A program made the translations under genes and the position numbers. A DNA stretch of 53,896 nucleotides from Myxococcota bacterium (GTDB lineage Bacteria; Myxococcota_A; Polyangia; Polyangiales; JANWZI01), in assembly GCA_025054695.1 (NCBI GenBank), contig JANWZI010000015.1:1-53896 (forward strand). Direction: 5' to 3'. Below are positions 28,414 through 37,666 of the stretch, one piece after another (position 1 is the first letter of the stretch; each line of letters starts with the position of its first letter). Below the pieces are notes generated by a model that had not been told where the DNA came from, made no database searches, and worked only from the letters and a program-made list of their open reading frames with translations.

Positions 28414-30266
28414 GCGAGAAGGACGAGGGCGGCCACGCCGCATCCACGAGACCGAAGCGACCGACGCGAGCCGGGCGGCGTAGACCGCTGCGTGTACCCG
28501 TCGACGAGGTTCCGCGTCGCAGCCTCGCGGAGCTGCGCAGTCCCGCCGAGCCCGAGGCACCGACGGACACCGCGGCCTCGCGAACCCAGCCGCCACACGA
28601 GTCGATCGCGCAGGCGAGCGGCGCGCCCGGACCCCACCTCGGACCGTCCGGCGACGGCGCGACGGTGCGGGTGGCCGGCACTGTGCGCATCGCGGCCCCC
28701 CCGTCCGCCGAAGCAACCGATGTGGCCCTCTACGTCGATCCCGAGCTGCTGTCGCGCCCCATCGACGAGCTTCCCGGAGAGGCCACGCTTCCGGGCGTCC
28801 GGCTGCCTGAAGCCGCGACGCCCTTCCCGGCAGAGGAGACATCGACCGACATCGTCATCGAGGATGCGCGTCCCGAGGACTTCGCCGGCATCGAGGAGGC
28901 AGAGGCCACGGAACCGCCGGACAGTGAGCTCGTCGCGACGCCCGATGCGAGCCCGCCCCCGCACTCTCCGATGCACGCCGCGGCTGCGCCTCTCTCGCCG
29001 TTGGTCGAACAACCAGTGAGAACGTCCCCCGAAGTACCGCCAACCGCCGCCCCTCCACAACCACCGGCACGACGCGCCCCGTCCAGCCCCCCGCCTCGTC
29101 CGCCGGCACCACCACCGCCACCCCGCACAAGCGCGCCCCGCGATCCCGCCGCGGTTCGCGAAACCCCGCCGCCCGGGCTCGCGCCGGTCGTACCGTCGCC
29201 TCCGCCCCCTGCGCCCGGTTCGGCTCACTCGCCTCCCCCTGGTCTACCCGCAGTCACGCCCGCCGCGGCATCCGAGCCCAGGCATCCGCCACCGGTCCCT
29301 GCCGCCGCACTCGAGACGGGACGAAACGCATCCGCAGCCGCCTCGTCGGAGGCTCGGATCGCAGCCCCCCCACCTCCACCGCCGCCCCCTCCCGTTCCCT
29401 CGGCGGCCGCCACGCCAGCGGGCGCACCAGCCGCTGCTCCTTCACAATCGACCCCGGTAGCGACCGCGGGAGAGGAGCCGTCGGGCGAGACGGGTCGAAA
29501 AGCGCGCCGCAGGCCCTGGTTCGAGGACTTTTTCAACGACGACTACACGCGCACCGTCAGGCCGCCGACGCCCGCACAGATTCGCCGCACGGCCGACTTC
29601 ATCCACGAGTCGTTGGGGCTGCCCCCGGGCTCCACCCTGCTCGACGTCGGGTGCGGAACGGGCCTGCTTTCGGTCGAGCTGGCCGCGCGCGGGTGGCTCG
29701 TCGTGGGCCTCGACCTCTCGTTGCCCATGCTGTCGCGCGCGGCCGACGAGGCCCAGGATCGCGGATTGCGGATCAACTTCCTGCACGGCGACATGCGCGA
29801 GATGAGCTTCGACGGCGCGTTCGACGCTGTGCTGTGCTGGGGCACGACCTTCGGCTACTTCGACGACGAGACCAACCTGAAGGTCCTGGGCCGCATGTAC
29901 CAGGCCCTCAAACCGGGCGGCCTGTTCCTGCTCGACGTCGTCAACCGCGACCACGTTCTGCGCCACCAGCCCAACCTCGTCTGGTTCGAGGGCGACGGCT
30001 GCGTCGTGATGGAGGAGACGCAGTTCAACCCGTTCAGCTCGCGCCTCGAGGTAAAGCGCACCGTGATCCTCGACGACGGCCGGCAACGCGAGACGCTCTA
30101 CTCGGTACGCCTGTACGCGCTGCACGAGCTCGGGCACATGCTCCACCAGCACGGGTTCCGCGTCACGGAGGTCAGCGGCATGGAGGCGACGCGAGGGGTG
30201 TTCTTCGGCGCCGACTCTCCCCGCATCGTGATCCTCGCCGAGCGCCCGGCGGGCGAGGGGAGCTGA
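28410..30266 (+). CDS. SAM-dependent methyltransferase with long Pro-rich N-terminus
   Basis: A 618-aa protein. Residues 1-360 are low-complexity and rich in Pro, Ala, Glu and Arg, with a run of nine prolines near 325; they look disordered. Residues about 365-615 are a class I methyltransferase: LLDVGCGTGLLSVELA near 410, GLDLSLPMLSRA, HGDMREMSFDGAFDAVLCWG and the LKPGGLFLLDVVNRDH post-motif. The GTG start overlaps the psd stop by four bases, so the products may be functionally linked. A phospholipid N-methyltransferase acting on the psd product is one guess, but the sequence does not prove it. The long Pro-rich arm is unusual for this fold. Confidence 0.8.
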   Translation: MSEKDEGGHAASTRPKRPTRAGRRRPLRVPVDEVPRRSLAELRSPAEPEAPTDTAASRTQPPHESIAQASGAPGPHLGPSGDGATVRVAGTVRIAAPPSAEATDVALYVDPELLSRPIDELPGEATLPGVRLPEAATPFPAEETSTDIVIEDARPEDFAGIEEAEATEPPDSELVATPDASPPPHSPMHAAAAPLSPLVEQPVRTSPEVPPTAAPPQPPARRAPSSPPPRPPAPPPPPRTSAPRDPAAVRETPPPGLAPVVPSPPPPAPGSAHSPPPGLPAVTPAAASEPRHPPPVPAAALETGRNASAAASSEARIAAPPPPPPPPPVPSAAATPAGAPAAAPSQSTPVATAGEEPSGETGRKARRRPWFEDFFNDDYTRTVRPPTPAQIRRTADFIHESLGLPPGSTLLDVGCGTGLLSVELAARGWLVVGLDLSLPMLSRAADEAQDRGLRINFLHGDMREMSFDGAFDAVLCWGTTFGYFDDETNLKVLGRMYQALKPGGLFLLDVVNRDHVLRHQPNLVWFEGDGCVVMEETQFNPFSSRLEVKRTVILDDGRQRETLYSVRLYALHELGHMLHQHGFRVTEVSGMEATRGVFFGADSPRIVILAERPAGEGS

Positions 30267-30338
30267 AACCGCAGTCGTCTCGGAACCGCACGCTTCCCGA
30301 GGCTCGTGGAGCGTTTCCGAAGTAAGGTTGAGTCGGGC

Positions 30339-32375
30339 ATGGTCGGGGCTCGCGCGTGTCCTCGCTGCGGTGCGCCGTACGAATCGCCGATTCGGTTCTG
30401 CGGACAGTGCGGGCATCCCCTCGGCGACTCGTCGAGACCACCGCCCGTGGAAATCCGCCCGTCCGTGACCGTGGGTCGACCCGTGCAGGTAGGGGCAAGC
30501 GCGCTCGGCGATGCACTCCCGGGCGGGTCGCCTGCCCCCGCTGTCGTTCAATCGGCCGATGCCGGTCCCGCGGCAGCCCCGTCGGTGCGCGTTGCATCGC
30601 CGGCTTCCGAACGAGGCTCCGATTCGGCCGCCAGCCCCCGCCCGATGCATCGCACGGTGCTCGGAATGGCTCCGGTTCCGTCACCGAACGAACTCCCGAC
30701 CGTGGCCTCACCTACCGGCCTCGGCAGCTCGCTCACGTCTGCGCACGTCGGTGCGACGGGACGCGAACCCGAGGCGGGCGCGCCCCAGGGACCGGCCCAT
30801 CGCGGCTCCGGTCGGCTGCAGCACACGGTGCTCGGCCTGCCGCAGGTCGCGAGCACACCCACGCCGCCCGCAGCGGTACCCGCCGTCACCCACCGCACGA
30901 TGCTCGGAACGGCTCCGCCCGCGGCATCACCGGGCGCCGCCTTCGTGCCTCCACCGACGAGCCAGCGAACGATGCTCGGGATCGCCCCGCCCGCGATTGG
31001 TCCCGCGTCGACCGGCGAGCAACCCGTCACTCCCGTCGCGAATCGTTCCACCGGATTGCCGCCCCGCCGTCGTATCGACGGTCCTCCCCTCGAGATCGAC
31101 GTCGCGTCGCTGCGCGCGTCGTGGCCTCCGCACAGCTCCCCACGCCCTGCACGCCGGCGATACGGCGTCCTGCTCGCCGCGGGCCTCGGTGGGCTTGCGC
31201 TGTTCGGGCTCGGGATCGGCGCCTGGGCGCTGCTTCGAGCACGCGCGCCGGAGGTGCAGGCCTCCGTCGAGACCGAAGCGAACGGCGAGGTGCTCGCGGT
31301 CCGGGTGATCGGCGCGGAATCGGGCAGTCGCGTCCGCTTCGGCGGCGTCGAGCGCCCCCTGCTGCGCGGAGCGGCGCGTCTGCCGCTCTCCGCCGACGCG
31401 CTCCGCATCGGGGAGAATCGGCTTACCCTGTTCGTGGTCGATCCGGACGGCAGCACGCACGCGACCGACGTCGAGCTGTCCGTCGACTATCGCGTGCGCG
31501 TCGACTCGACGCCCCTCGCCGCCGATTCGCCGGGGCTCGACGTCGTCGTGCACGCTTTGCCGGGCTCGCGCGCGTGGATCGACTCGACCCCCGTCGCCCT
31601 CGATGACGCGGGTCGCGGCGTGCGGCGCATCCCCGTACCCGCCGAGAGCCCGGCGCCCGCCTTCGAGCACGAGCTCGCCTGGCGCGTCGAGCTGCCCAAC
31701 GGACGCGCGGCCCACGGTCGCATTCCGGTGCGCGTCGCGTTCGCGACGCTCCAGATCGACCGACCGGGGGACGGCATGATCACCGACCGCACCGACGTCG
31801 AGGTCGCCGGGCTCGTCGCGCCGGGCGCGCGCGTCACCGTGGACGGTACCGTCGTGCCGAACGAGGCGGGCCGCTTCGCGCACCGCGTCGCGTTGACGAA
31901 CCTCGGGGAGCGCCGCATCGCGGTGCGCGCGGTGGAGGGGAGCCGCGCGCCGCGCCAGGTCACGGTGACCGTCCGGCGCGTCGCGGATCTCGAGGCCGAG
32001 GCAGCCGCCTTTCGACCGGATCCCGACACGCAGTACGCGAACGTGGCGGCACGACCCGCGGCGCTGGCGGGCCGTCGCGCGGCGTACACCGGTCGCGTCT
32101 ACAACGTGGACGAGCGCGGCGGACGCACGATCGTCCAGATGCTCGTGCGCGACTGCCCGATCGGCGAGCGATGCCCGTTGTGGGTCGTCGCGCCCGCGGG
32201 CGTCGAGGTCGCCAACGAGGCGTGGGTGCGCGTCTTCGGCACGCTCACCGGCGAGCAACAGTTCCGCTCGACCAGCGATCGCATTGTCGTCGTACCGCGC
32301 CTGGACGCCGTGCTGCTGCTGCCCGAGCGGGTGGCCCCGACGAGCGAAGCCAGGCGCCGGAGCGCACGACGGTGA
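30339..32375 (+). CDS. Zinc-ribbon membrane protein with four T-[VM]-L-G motifs and Ig-like ectodomains
   Basis: A 678-aa protein. A zinc ribbon opens it (C7, C10, C21, C24), followed by a Pro/Ala/Ser-rich linker (25-270) carrying four short motifs: HRTVLGMAP near 104, HTVLGLP near 163, HRTMLGTAPP near 186 and QRTMLGIAPP near 210. A TM segment (about 276-298, AAGLGGLALFGLGIGAWALL) leads to an extracytoplasmic part with Ig-like/PEGA-like beta modules (VRVDSTPLAADSPGLDVVV, TDRTDVEVAGLVAPGARVTV) and an OB-like end. The repeated Thr motifs facing the cytosol look like phosphorylation/FHA docking sites (inference). The stop overlaps the GTG of the kinase gene. Confidence 0.8.
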   Translation: MVGARACPRCGAPYESPIRFCGQCGHPLGDSSRPPPVEIRPSVTVGRPVQVGASALGDALPGGSPAPAVVQSADAGPAAAPSVRVASPASERGSDSAASPRPMHRTVLGMAPVPSPNELPTVASPTGLGSSLTSAHVGATGREPEAGAPQGPAHRGSGRLQHTVLGLPQVASTPTPPAAVPAVTHRTMLGTAPPAASPGAAFVPPPTSQRTMLGIAPPAIGPASTGEQPVTPVANRSTGLPPRRRIDGPPLEIDVASLRASWPPHSSPRPARRRYGVLLAAGLGGLALFGLGIGAWALLRARAPEVQASVETEANGEVLAVRVIGAESGSRVRFGGVERPLLRGAARLPLSADALRIGENRLTLFVVDPDGSTHATDVELSVDYRVRVDSTPLAADSPGLDVVVHALPGSRAWIDSTPVALDDAGRGVRRIPVPAESPAPAFEHELAWRVELPNGRAAHGRIPVRVAFATLQIDRPGDGMITDRTDVEVAGLVAPGARVTVDGTVVPNEAGRFAHRVALTNLGERRIAVRAVEGSRAPRQVTVTVRRVADLEAEAAAFRPDPDTQYANVAARPAALAGRRAAYTGRVYNVDERGGRTIVQMLVRDCPIGERCPLWVVAPAGVEVANEAWVRVFGTLTGEQQFRSTSDRIVVVPRLDAVLLLPERVAPTSEARRRSARR

Positions 32376-34429
32376 CCGAGGAGGCGCGAACACTCGAGAC
32401 GCGGCGCTGCGTCGAGTGCGGCGCCGTCGTCTCCGCGGCCGCGCGGTTCTGCGCGCAGTGCGGGGTGCCGTTGACGACGGGCACGGGTGCGAGTCGGCGC
32501 GCGAGCGAGACCCACTCGGCGCAGCCGCGTTTCGGCCACGAGCCGGACGAGGACGAGCGTGCGGATCCGCTCATCGGCCGCATCGTCGCCGATCGCTACC
32601 GGATCCTGTCGCTCATCGGCCGCGGCGGCATGGGCGTCGTCTACAAGGTCGAGCACATCCACATCGGCAAGCTGATGGCGATGAAACTGCTCGCCGGGGA
32701 GCTGTCGCACCAGCGTGATTCGGTGCGGCGCTTCCGCCGCGAGGCCGAGGCCGCCTCGCGGCTGTCGCACCCGAACACCGTGCAGGTCTTCGACTTCGGC
32801 AGCGACCAGGGCCTCACGTACCTCGTCATGGAGCTGCTGGAGGGCCGTGATCTCGCCGAGGTGCTCGCCGAGGAGGGACCACTGCCCTTCACGCGCGTCG
32901 CACGCATCGTGGCGCAGGTGTGCGCGTCGGTGGCCGAGGCGCACGCCCACGGGATCGTGCACCGCGATCTGAAGCCCGAGAACATCTTCATTGTCACGGC
33001 CCGCGACGGGACCGAAACGGTCAAGGTGCTCGACTTCGGTCTCGCCAAGCTCCGGCACACCGACGCCGGGCTCAGCGTGACGCGCGCCGGCTCGATCCTC
33101 GGCACCCCCTACTACATGGCGCCCGAAACGATCCGGGGCGAGGAAAGCGACCCGCGTTCGGACGTCTATGCACTCGGCGCGGTCATGTACAAGACGCTGA
33201 CGGGTCAGCCGCCGTTCTGGGGAGAGTCGCCGGTGACGGTGTTGACTCGACACTTGACCGACGAGGTCGTGCCGCCGTCCCGGCGCGTGCGCGGGGTGCG
33301 TCTGCCGCCCGAGGCCGATGCGATCGTGCTGCGCGCGCTGCAGAAGAATCCCGCGGACCGCTACCAGCGCGCGGACGATCTGCGCGCCGACCTGCTCGCC
33401 TACCTCGACTCCGTCGGTGAGCCTGTACCTGACGCCCCGACGCCCGGACGCGCCGACTCCGGATCGCCGCGCAGCCAGCGGACACGACGACCGGCCCTGC
33501 TCATCGCCTCGCGCAGCGACGTGGACGCCTTCGAACGGCGACTTCGACGGCGTGGACTGATGCAGAAGCTCGCGATGACGGTGCTGCTCGCCGGAGCGGT
33601 CGGCGCCGCCGGTGCCTGGTGGTGGAAGCGCCGCATGGGGCCCGAGAGCCTCACCGAGGAGCGCGAGCCCAACGACTCCATCGCGCAGGCCAACCGGCTC
33701 GAACCGGACGTCGCGTTGACGGCGTTTCTCGGCAAGCGTCTGTCGCCGGCGCAGGGCGACCACGACGTGTACACGCTGCACAACGCATCGGGCACGCTGC
33801 GCCATGCACGGCTCGAGGTCACCGCGATCCCGAATATCGATCTCGCTGTCGACTTCGTCCGTCAGGGTCAGGAGGTGCCGTTGCTCGTGCTGGACTCGGG
33901 AGGCGTGGGCGAGCCCGAGCGGATGCCGCCCGTCCCGATGCGAGGGGCGATCCACTGGATCCGCGTGCGAGAAGCTTCGACGAGCGGTGTCCGCCCGACG
34001 GAGAACGTGAGCGACCCGTACACCGTGCGCTGGAGCTTCGTCGAGCCCGCGCCCGACGAGGAACGCGAGTTTAACGACGCCGTGCGCACCGCCGCGCGCC
34101 TCGCTCCGGGTCGCCCGATGCGCGGCGTGATCGGCTGGCCGGCCGACACCGACACCTGGTGCATCGACCCGGCCGATGCACCCGCGCGCCTGATCGTCCA
34201 GCCGCCGCGTGGCCTCGACGTCGCGGCGCGCGTGCTCGACGAGACGGACCGGCTGGTCCGGCTCGTCGACGTCGAGGGCCCGTCGGAACCGGAGCGGGTG
34301 GAGCTGCGCGCCGAGCCGGGCATTCGCTGCGTCGCGCTCGTCGCCGCGGAGCGGCGCGGCGGCCGGCGTGCCGCGCCGGACGATCCGTACACGGTCCGCA
34401 TCGAGCCGCAGGCGCGCACGCCGCGATGA
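32372..34429 (+). CDS. Receptor Ser/Thr kinase with zinc ribbon and PPC ectodomains
   Basis: A 685-aa kinase. The N-terminal zinc ribbon has C13, C16, C27 and C30; the kinase domain spans about 75-345 with GRGGMGVVY, the AMKLL lysine, [14 protein letters not shown] and MAPETIRG all intact, so it should be active. A TM segment (about 404-420, LAMTVLLAGAVGAAGAWWW) is followed by two PPC (bacterial pre-peptidase C-terminal) beta-sandwich domains, each starting EREPNDSIAQANRLEP or EREFNDAVRTAARLAP. Topology implies an external ligand or surface sensed by the PPC domains. It is the middle gene of an operon with 4-bp overlaps on both sides, between the T-x-L-G membrane protein and a beta-propeller protein. 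Confidence 0.93.
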   Translation: MTEEARTLETRRCVECGAVVSAAARFCAQCGVPLTTGTGASRRASETHSAQPRFGHEPDEDERADPLIGRIVADRYRILSLIGRGGMGVVYKVEHIHIGKLMAMKLLAGELSHQRDSVRRFRREAEAASRLSHPNTVQVFDFGSDQGLTYLVMELLEGRDLAEVLAEEGPLPFTRVARIVAQVCASVAEAHAHGIVHRDLKPENIFIVTARDGTETVKVLDFGLAKLRHTDAGLSVTRAGSILGTPYYMAPETIRGEESDPRSDVYALGAVMYKTLTGQPPFWGESPVTVLTRHLTDEVVPPSRRVRGVRLPPEADAIVLRALQKNPADRYQRADDLRADLLAYLDSVGEPVPDAPTPGRADSGSPRSQRTRRPALLIASRSDVDAFERRLRRRGLMQKLAMTVLLAGAVGAAGAWWWKRRMGPESLTEEREPNDSIAQANRLEPDVALTAFLGKRLSPAQGDHDVYTLHNASGTLRHARLEVTAIPNIDLAVDFVRQGQEVPLLVLDSGGVGEPERMPPVPMRGAIHWIRVREASTSGVRPTENVSDPYTVRWSFVEPAPDEEREFNDAVRTAARLAPGRPMRGVIGWPADTDTWCIDPADAPARLIVQPPRGLDVAARVLDETDRLVRLVDVEGPSEPERVELRAEPGIRCVALVAAERRGGRRAAPDDPYTVRIEPQARTPR

Positions 34430-35697
34430 GGGAACCGGTGCGCGCACCGTGGGTGCACCAGGCGCCACCGACGCGGGCCGCGTTCGCGGCTCGGTCGGTG
34501 CGAGACCGGGGTTTCACGCCAGAGCCCGCACCTCGATCGCATCGCTCGACGCTCGTCTGGGGGCTGCTCGTCGCGCTCGCGACGTCACCGGCGGCCGCCG
34601 ACCGCGAGCAGGCGCAGGCCGGCTCGCACGTCACGCTCCACTGGGGCATCGACGCGGCTCACCCCTGGCCGTGCGAGGGCGGCAACGCAGCGCGCACCGG
34701 GCGCGGTACGGGACGCGTTCCCGAAGAGCCGCCCCGCATCCGTTCGGAAGTTCTCATGGGTGGAGGGCGATCCGCGCCGCCGATCATCGACCGTCACGGG
34801 CGAGTCTGGTTGGTCTCGTCGGCAGGCGTGCGCGTCTTCGCACCCGACGGCTCCGAGCGACTGACTGCGGCGGTGGATCCCGTGCTCGCAACACCCTCGC
34901 TACTCCCGGATGGGCGCGTGCTGGTCGCGACGCGGGGGGGCGACCTGCTTGCCTTCGGACCCCACCAACCTCCCACCTCGCTGAGGTCTCTGCACCCATC
35001 GCTCACGGTACGTCTCGTACAGCCCGACGGCTCGCTCGTGATCATCGCCGACGACGGACTCATCCGCATCGATTCGGCGAGCGGCTGGCCGTCGAGGCCG
35101 GTGCTCGGGCCCGCCGGCCCGTATCGTCCGGCCGGCTCGCCGGACGGGCGACGGCTCGTGTGGATCGACGGCCACAGCCTAGTCGTGCACGACACGGAGC
35201 GCGGCACGTCCCGTCGAATCGCGCTGTCGGGGCCGATCATGGCGGGGCCCGTGCTCGCGGCCGGCGGGGAGGTGCTCGCCATCACGGCGGACGGCTTGCT
35301 CTACCGCGTGAGTCGCTCGGGGCGGATCGTCTCTCGCGTCGAGGTATCGAATGCCGCCGGACGCCTCGACTGGATCCTCGCGCTCGGCACCGACGGCTGC
35401 GCGCGGGTTCGGTTGCACGACGCACCGCTGGCCTGCGTCGAGAGGGACGGGTCGCTGCGCTGGCGTCTCGAGCTCGAGGCTCAACTCACCTCCATCTCGC
35501 TCGACGCACGAGACACCGCGCTCGCGATCGACGAAACGGGCGCGCTCGTCGCGGTCGACGGCAGCGGCGTGCTGCGGTGGCGCGCGCCTCCCGAGCCCCA
35601 TCGTCGCGCACCACGCCCCGAGGTGGCCCCGCTCGCCGACGCCGACGGAACCGTCTACACGGTTGCCCCCGGCGGCTGGCTGCAGCGGTGGCGCTGA
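34426..35697 (+). CDS. Exported PQQ-like beta-propeller protein
   Basis: A 423-aa protein with a signal/anchor segment at about 41-59 ([18 protein letters not shown]) after a positively charged start. The mature part is built of repeated beta-propeller blades: [65 protein letters not shown] and [19 protein letters not shown], a pattern like PQQ/BamB-type repeats. No catalytic residues are evident; protein-protein binding in the periplasm is likely. The ATG overlaps the kinase stop (ATGA), making it the third gene of the operon and a possible partner of the PPC ectodomains. Confidence 0.85.
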   Translation: MREPVRAPWVHQAPPTRAAFAARSVRDRGFTPEPAPRSHRSTLVWGLLVALATSPAAADREQAQAGSHVTLHWGIDAAHPWPCEGGNAARTGRGTGRVPEEPPRIRSEVLMGGGRSAPPIIDRHGRVWLVSSAGVRVFAPDGSERLTAAVDPVLATPSLLPDGRVLVATRGGDLLAFGPHQPPTSLRSLHPSLTVRLVQPDGSLVIIADDGLIRIDSASGWPSRPVLGPAGPYRPAGSPDGRRLVWIDGHSLVVHDTERGTSRRIALSGPIMAGPVLAAGGEVLAITADGLLYRVSRSGRIVSRVEVSNAAGRLDWILALGTDGCARVRLHDAPLACVERDGSLRWRLELEAQLTSISLDARDTALAIDETGALVAVDGSGVLRWRAPPEPHRRAPRPEVAPLADADGTVYTVAPGGWLQRWR

Positions 35698-35720
35698 CGG
35701 CGGAAACCGGTTGACGTGGG

Positions 35721-35894
35721 GTCGGACTCGGGCTCGGTCCCGGACTCGGACTCGGGGTCAGGCTCGGGCTCGGTCTCGGACTCGGACTCGGTCTCGGGCT
35801 CAGGCTCGGACTCGGGCTCGGAGTCGGGATCGAAATCGCACTCGGAATCGGACGCCGGCTCGGAATCGGACTCCGACTTGGACTCGGGCTCAAA
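35721..35894 (+). repeat. CTCGGN hexamer tract 7 (29 units)
   Basis: Twenty-nine units without any break in 6-bp register fill most of a 290-bp convergent gap, 23 bp after the beta-propeller stop. Variation again favours positions 1, 4 and 6 (GTCAGG, CTCAGG, ATCGGA, CTCCGA), with a few others such as ATCGCA and CTTGGA. One frame reads Ser alternating with Asp, Gly, Val, Glu, Lys or His. Confidence 0.88.
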
Positions 35895-35987
35895 GACCCC
35901 TTCGACACCGTCTACCCAATGGAACGCCGTCGTGCGCGCGACGCCCCCAGCGCGGAATGAACGGGGCCGCAGTCCCGTTTGCCGCCC

Positions 35988-37571
35988 CTATCGCCGGCGC
36001 ATGCCCGGTGGCGTGATCGCAAGCTCGAACGCGACCTGCGCGCCGACGCCGAACCGGCCCACCCAGACGCGGGTAGGCCCCGCGGGCAGCTCGAGCCGCA
36101 GGCGCGCGTTCCGGTTGCTCCCGGAGTCGTCGTCGCACGCGATGCGTCCGTCGGGAAGCCGCACCAGGAGCGTGGTGTCGCCGGTCGAGCGCGTCGTCAG
36201 CTCGACCTCGCGCGGTTGCTCGAGCGAGACGACGACGTGAGGCGAGCGCGGAACCCATCCGCGGCACTGCGAGTCGATTTGTCTCGCCTCCAGACTGGTG
36301 CGCGTCGTGCCGTTCACGGTGCGAGGACGTTCGAGGTCCGAATCGGACAGCGTCGCGACGCTGCCAACGTCCCCCAGCACGAGTCCCGTCGCCGCATCCG
36401 GCTCGCCGGTCAGCGGCTCCGCGGACCAGCGGAGCGTGACGTCTGCCGATTCCCCGTCCCGAACGCTCCCGGCGAAAATCGCCACCGGCGTCGAGGTGAA
36501 CAGGGAAAGCTTCGCATCGAACCCATCGCCCCCATCGTCGTCGCACTGCAGCGAGCCGTCCTGCATGACGGCGACGAGCGCGGCGTCGCCGCCCTGGATC
36601 GAGGCCGTCATCTCGACGTGAACGGGGCCGGTGGGCCGCAGCACCATGTGGGGCACGACGCCGATGTGGCCCAGACACTGCAAGTCCAGATCGCGAGCGT
36701 CGACGGCCGGCCATACGGGACCACTCGTCGATCCCGACGCCTGGGCAACCGGGTCCACCGTCGCGAGCAGCGGTGCGGCGTCGACCACCAGGCCCGTGCG
36801 CGGATCGGGCGGTCGTGGAATCGGAGCCCAGCGCACGACGAGCTCGAACGGAACGTCGTGGTGCGCTCGCAGCGCTCCGACCGAGACGACGTGGATGCCG
36901 GGCTCCGCCAACGCGATCAACCGCGCCCCCGCCGACGCCGTCGTGGCGCGCACGCAGTGGGTCGCTCCCGACGGAGTCAACAGCGCGATCGTCGTCGGCT
37001 GCTGCGCGCGCGCTTCGAGGACGAGCACGCCGCGCGTACGGCCCTGAATGCGGACCGTCGGCGACTCACCCACGTAGCCTTCGCATCGGGAGCGCCACCC
37101 GAGCTGCTCGACGTCGAGCGCCGGCCGGATGACCCCACGCACGACGCGCGGCGCGGGCGCCGAGCCGTCGCCTTGCGTCTCGAACTGGATCACGCCGTGC
37201 TCGGGAGGCCGCGACGCGAGTGGAGTCTCGCCACAGGAATGCGTGCGAGAGAACATGACGAAGGCGGTCACGATCGCGACGACAGCGGGCGCCAGTCCGC
37301 CCAACGCAGCGATCTTGGCATTGCGCCGGGCCCGCTCGGCCCAGACCTCCTGCCAGGCGAGATTCGCCTCGTGATACTCGAGCGACCGCCCGGCGTGGGC
37401 CCCCTGCGTCGGCTGCCAGACGGCCGGCGGCTTCCAGTCCGACGGAGTCTGCGGGGCGATGGTCTTGAGCGATCGGACGCGACTGACCGCCTCGCAGTAG
37501 CGGCACTTGACGTGCGATTCGCCTTGCCGGACGTCGAGTGGAGCGCCGCAGCGGGTGCACTCGACGAGCAC
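35988..37571 (-). CDS. Zinc-ribbon membrane protein with repeated extracytoplasmic domains
   Basis: A 527-aa protein starting MLVECTRCGAPLDVRQG; the zinc ribbon has C5, C8, C23 and C26. A TM segment lies at about 86-107 (IAALGGLAPAVVAIVTAFVMF). The external part holds three similar beta modules of about 130 residues. Each opens near a Q/R-C-x-G (CEGYVGESP, CLGHIGVVP, CRGWVPRSP); the second and third also contain DG-x-CDDD (DGSLQCDDDGG, DGRIACDDDSG), the first a GATHC in its place. This resembles PPC-like domains with calcium-binding loops. The first module has lost the acidic loop. GTG 37571 is the likely start. It is divergent from the hexomutase gene. Confidence 0.8.
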   Translation of the reverse strand: MLVECTRCGAPLDVRQGESHVKCRYCEAVSRVRSLKTIAPQTPSDWKPPAVWQPTQGAHAGRSLEYHEANLAWQEVWAERARRNAKIAALGGLAPAVVAIVTAFVMFSRTHSCGETPLASRPPEHGVIQFETQGDGSAPAPRVVRGVIRPALDVEQLGWRSRCEGYVGESPTVRIQGRTRGVLVLEARAQQPTTIALLTPSGATHCVRATTASAGARLIALAEPGIHVVSVGALRAHHDVPFELVVRWAPIPRPPDPRTGLVVDAAPLLATVDPVAQASGSTSGPVWPAVDARDLDLQCLGHIGVVPHMVLRPTGPVHVEMTASIQGGDAALVAVMQDGSLQCDDDGGDGFDAKLSLFTSTPVAIFAGSVRDGESADVTLRWSAEPLTGEPDAATGLVLGDVGSVATLSDSDLERPRTVNGTTRTSLEARQIDSQCRGWVPRSPHVVVSLEQPREVELTTRSTGDTTLLVRLPDGRIACDDDSGSNRNARLRLELPAGPTRVWVGRFGVGAQVAFELAITPPGMRRR

Positions 37572-37653
37572 GCCTCGATGGTAGCGCGCCCGAGCCGCGC
37601 CGCACGAACGAACCGCACGGACCACGCCCCTGGATGCCGCGCGCGTCACTGGC

Positions 37654-37659
37654 TACAAC
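37654..37659 (+). promoter_or_regulatory. Candidate -10 element TACAAC, leaderless start
   Basis: TACAAC ends seven bases before GTG 37667 of the phosphohexomutase gene and would place transcription start at that codon. It supports this GTG over the in-frame ATG at 37634, which would lie upstream of the transcript. No Shine-Dalgarno sequence is seen for either. Confidence 0.35.
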
Positions 37660-37666
37660 GCGCGCC

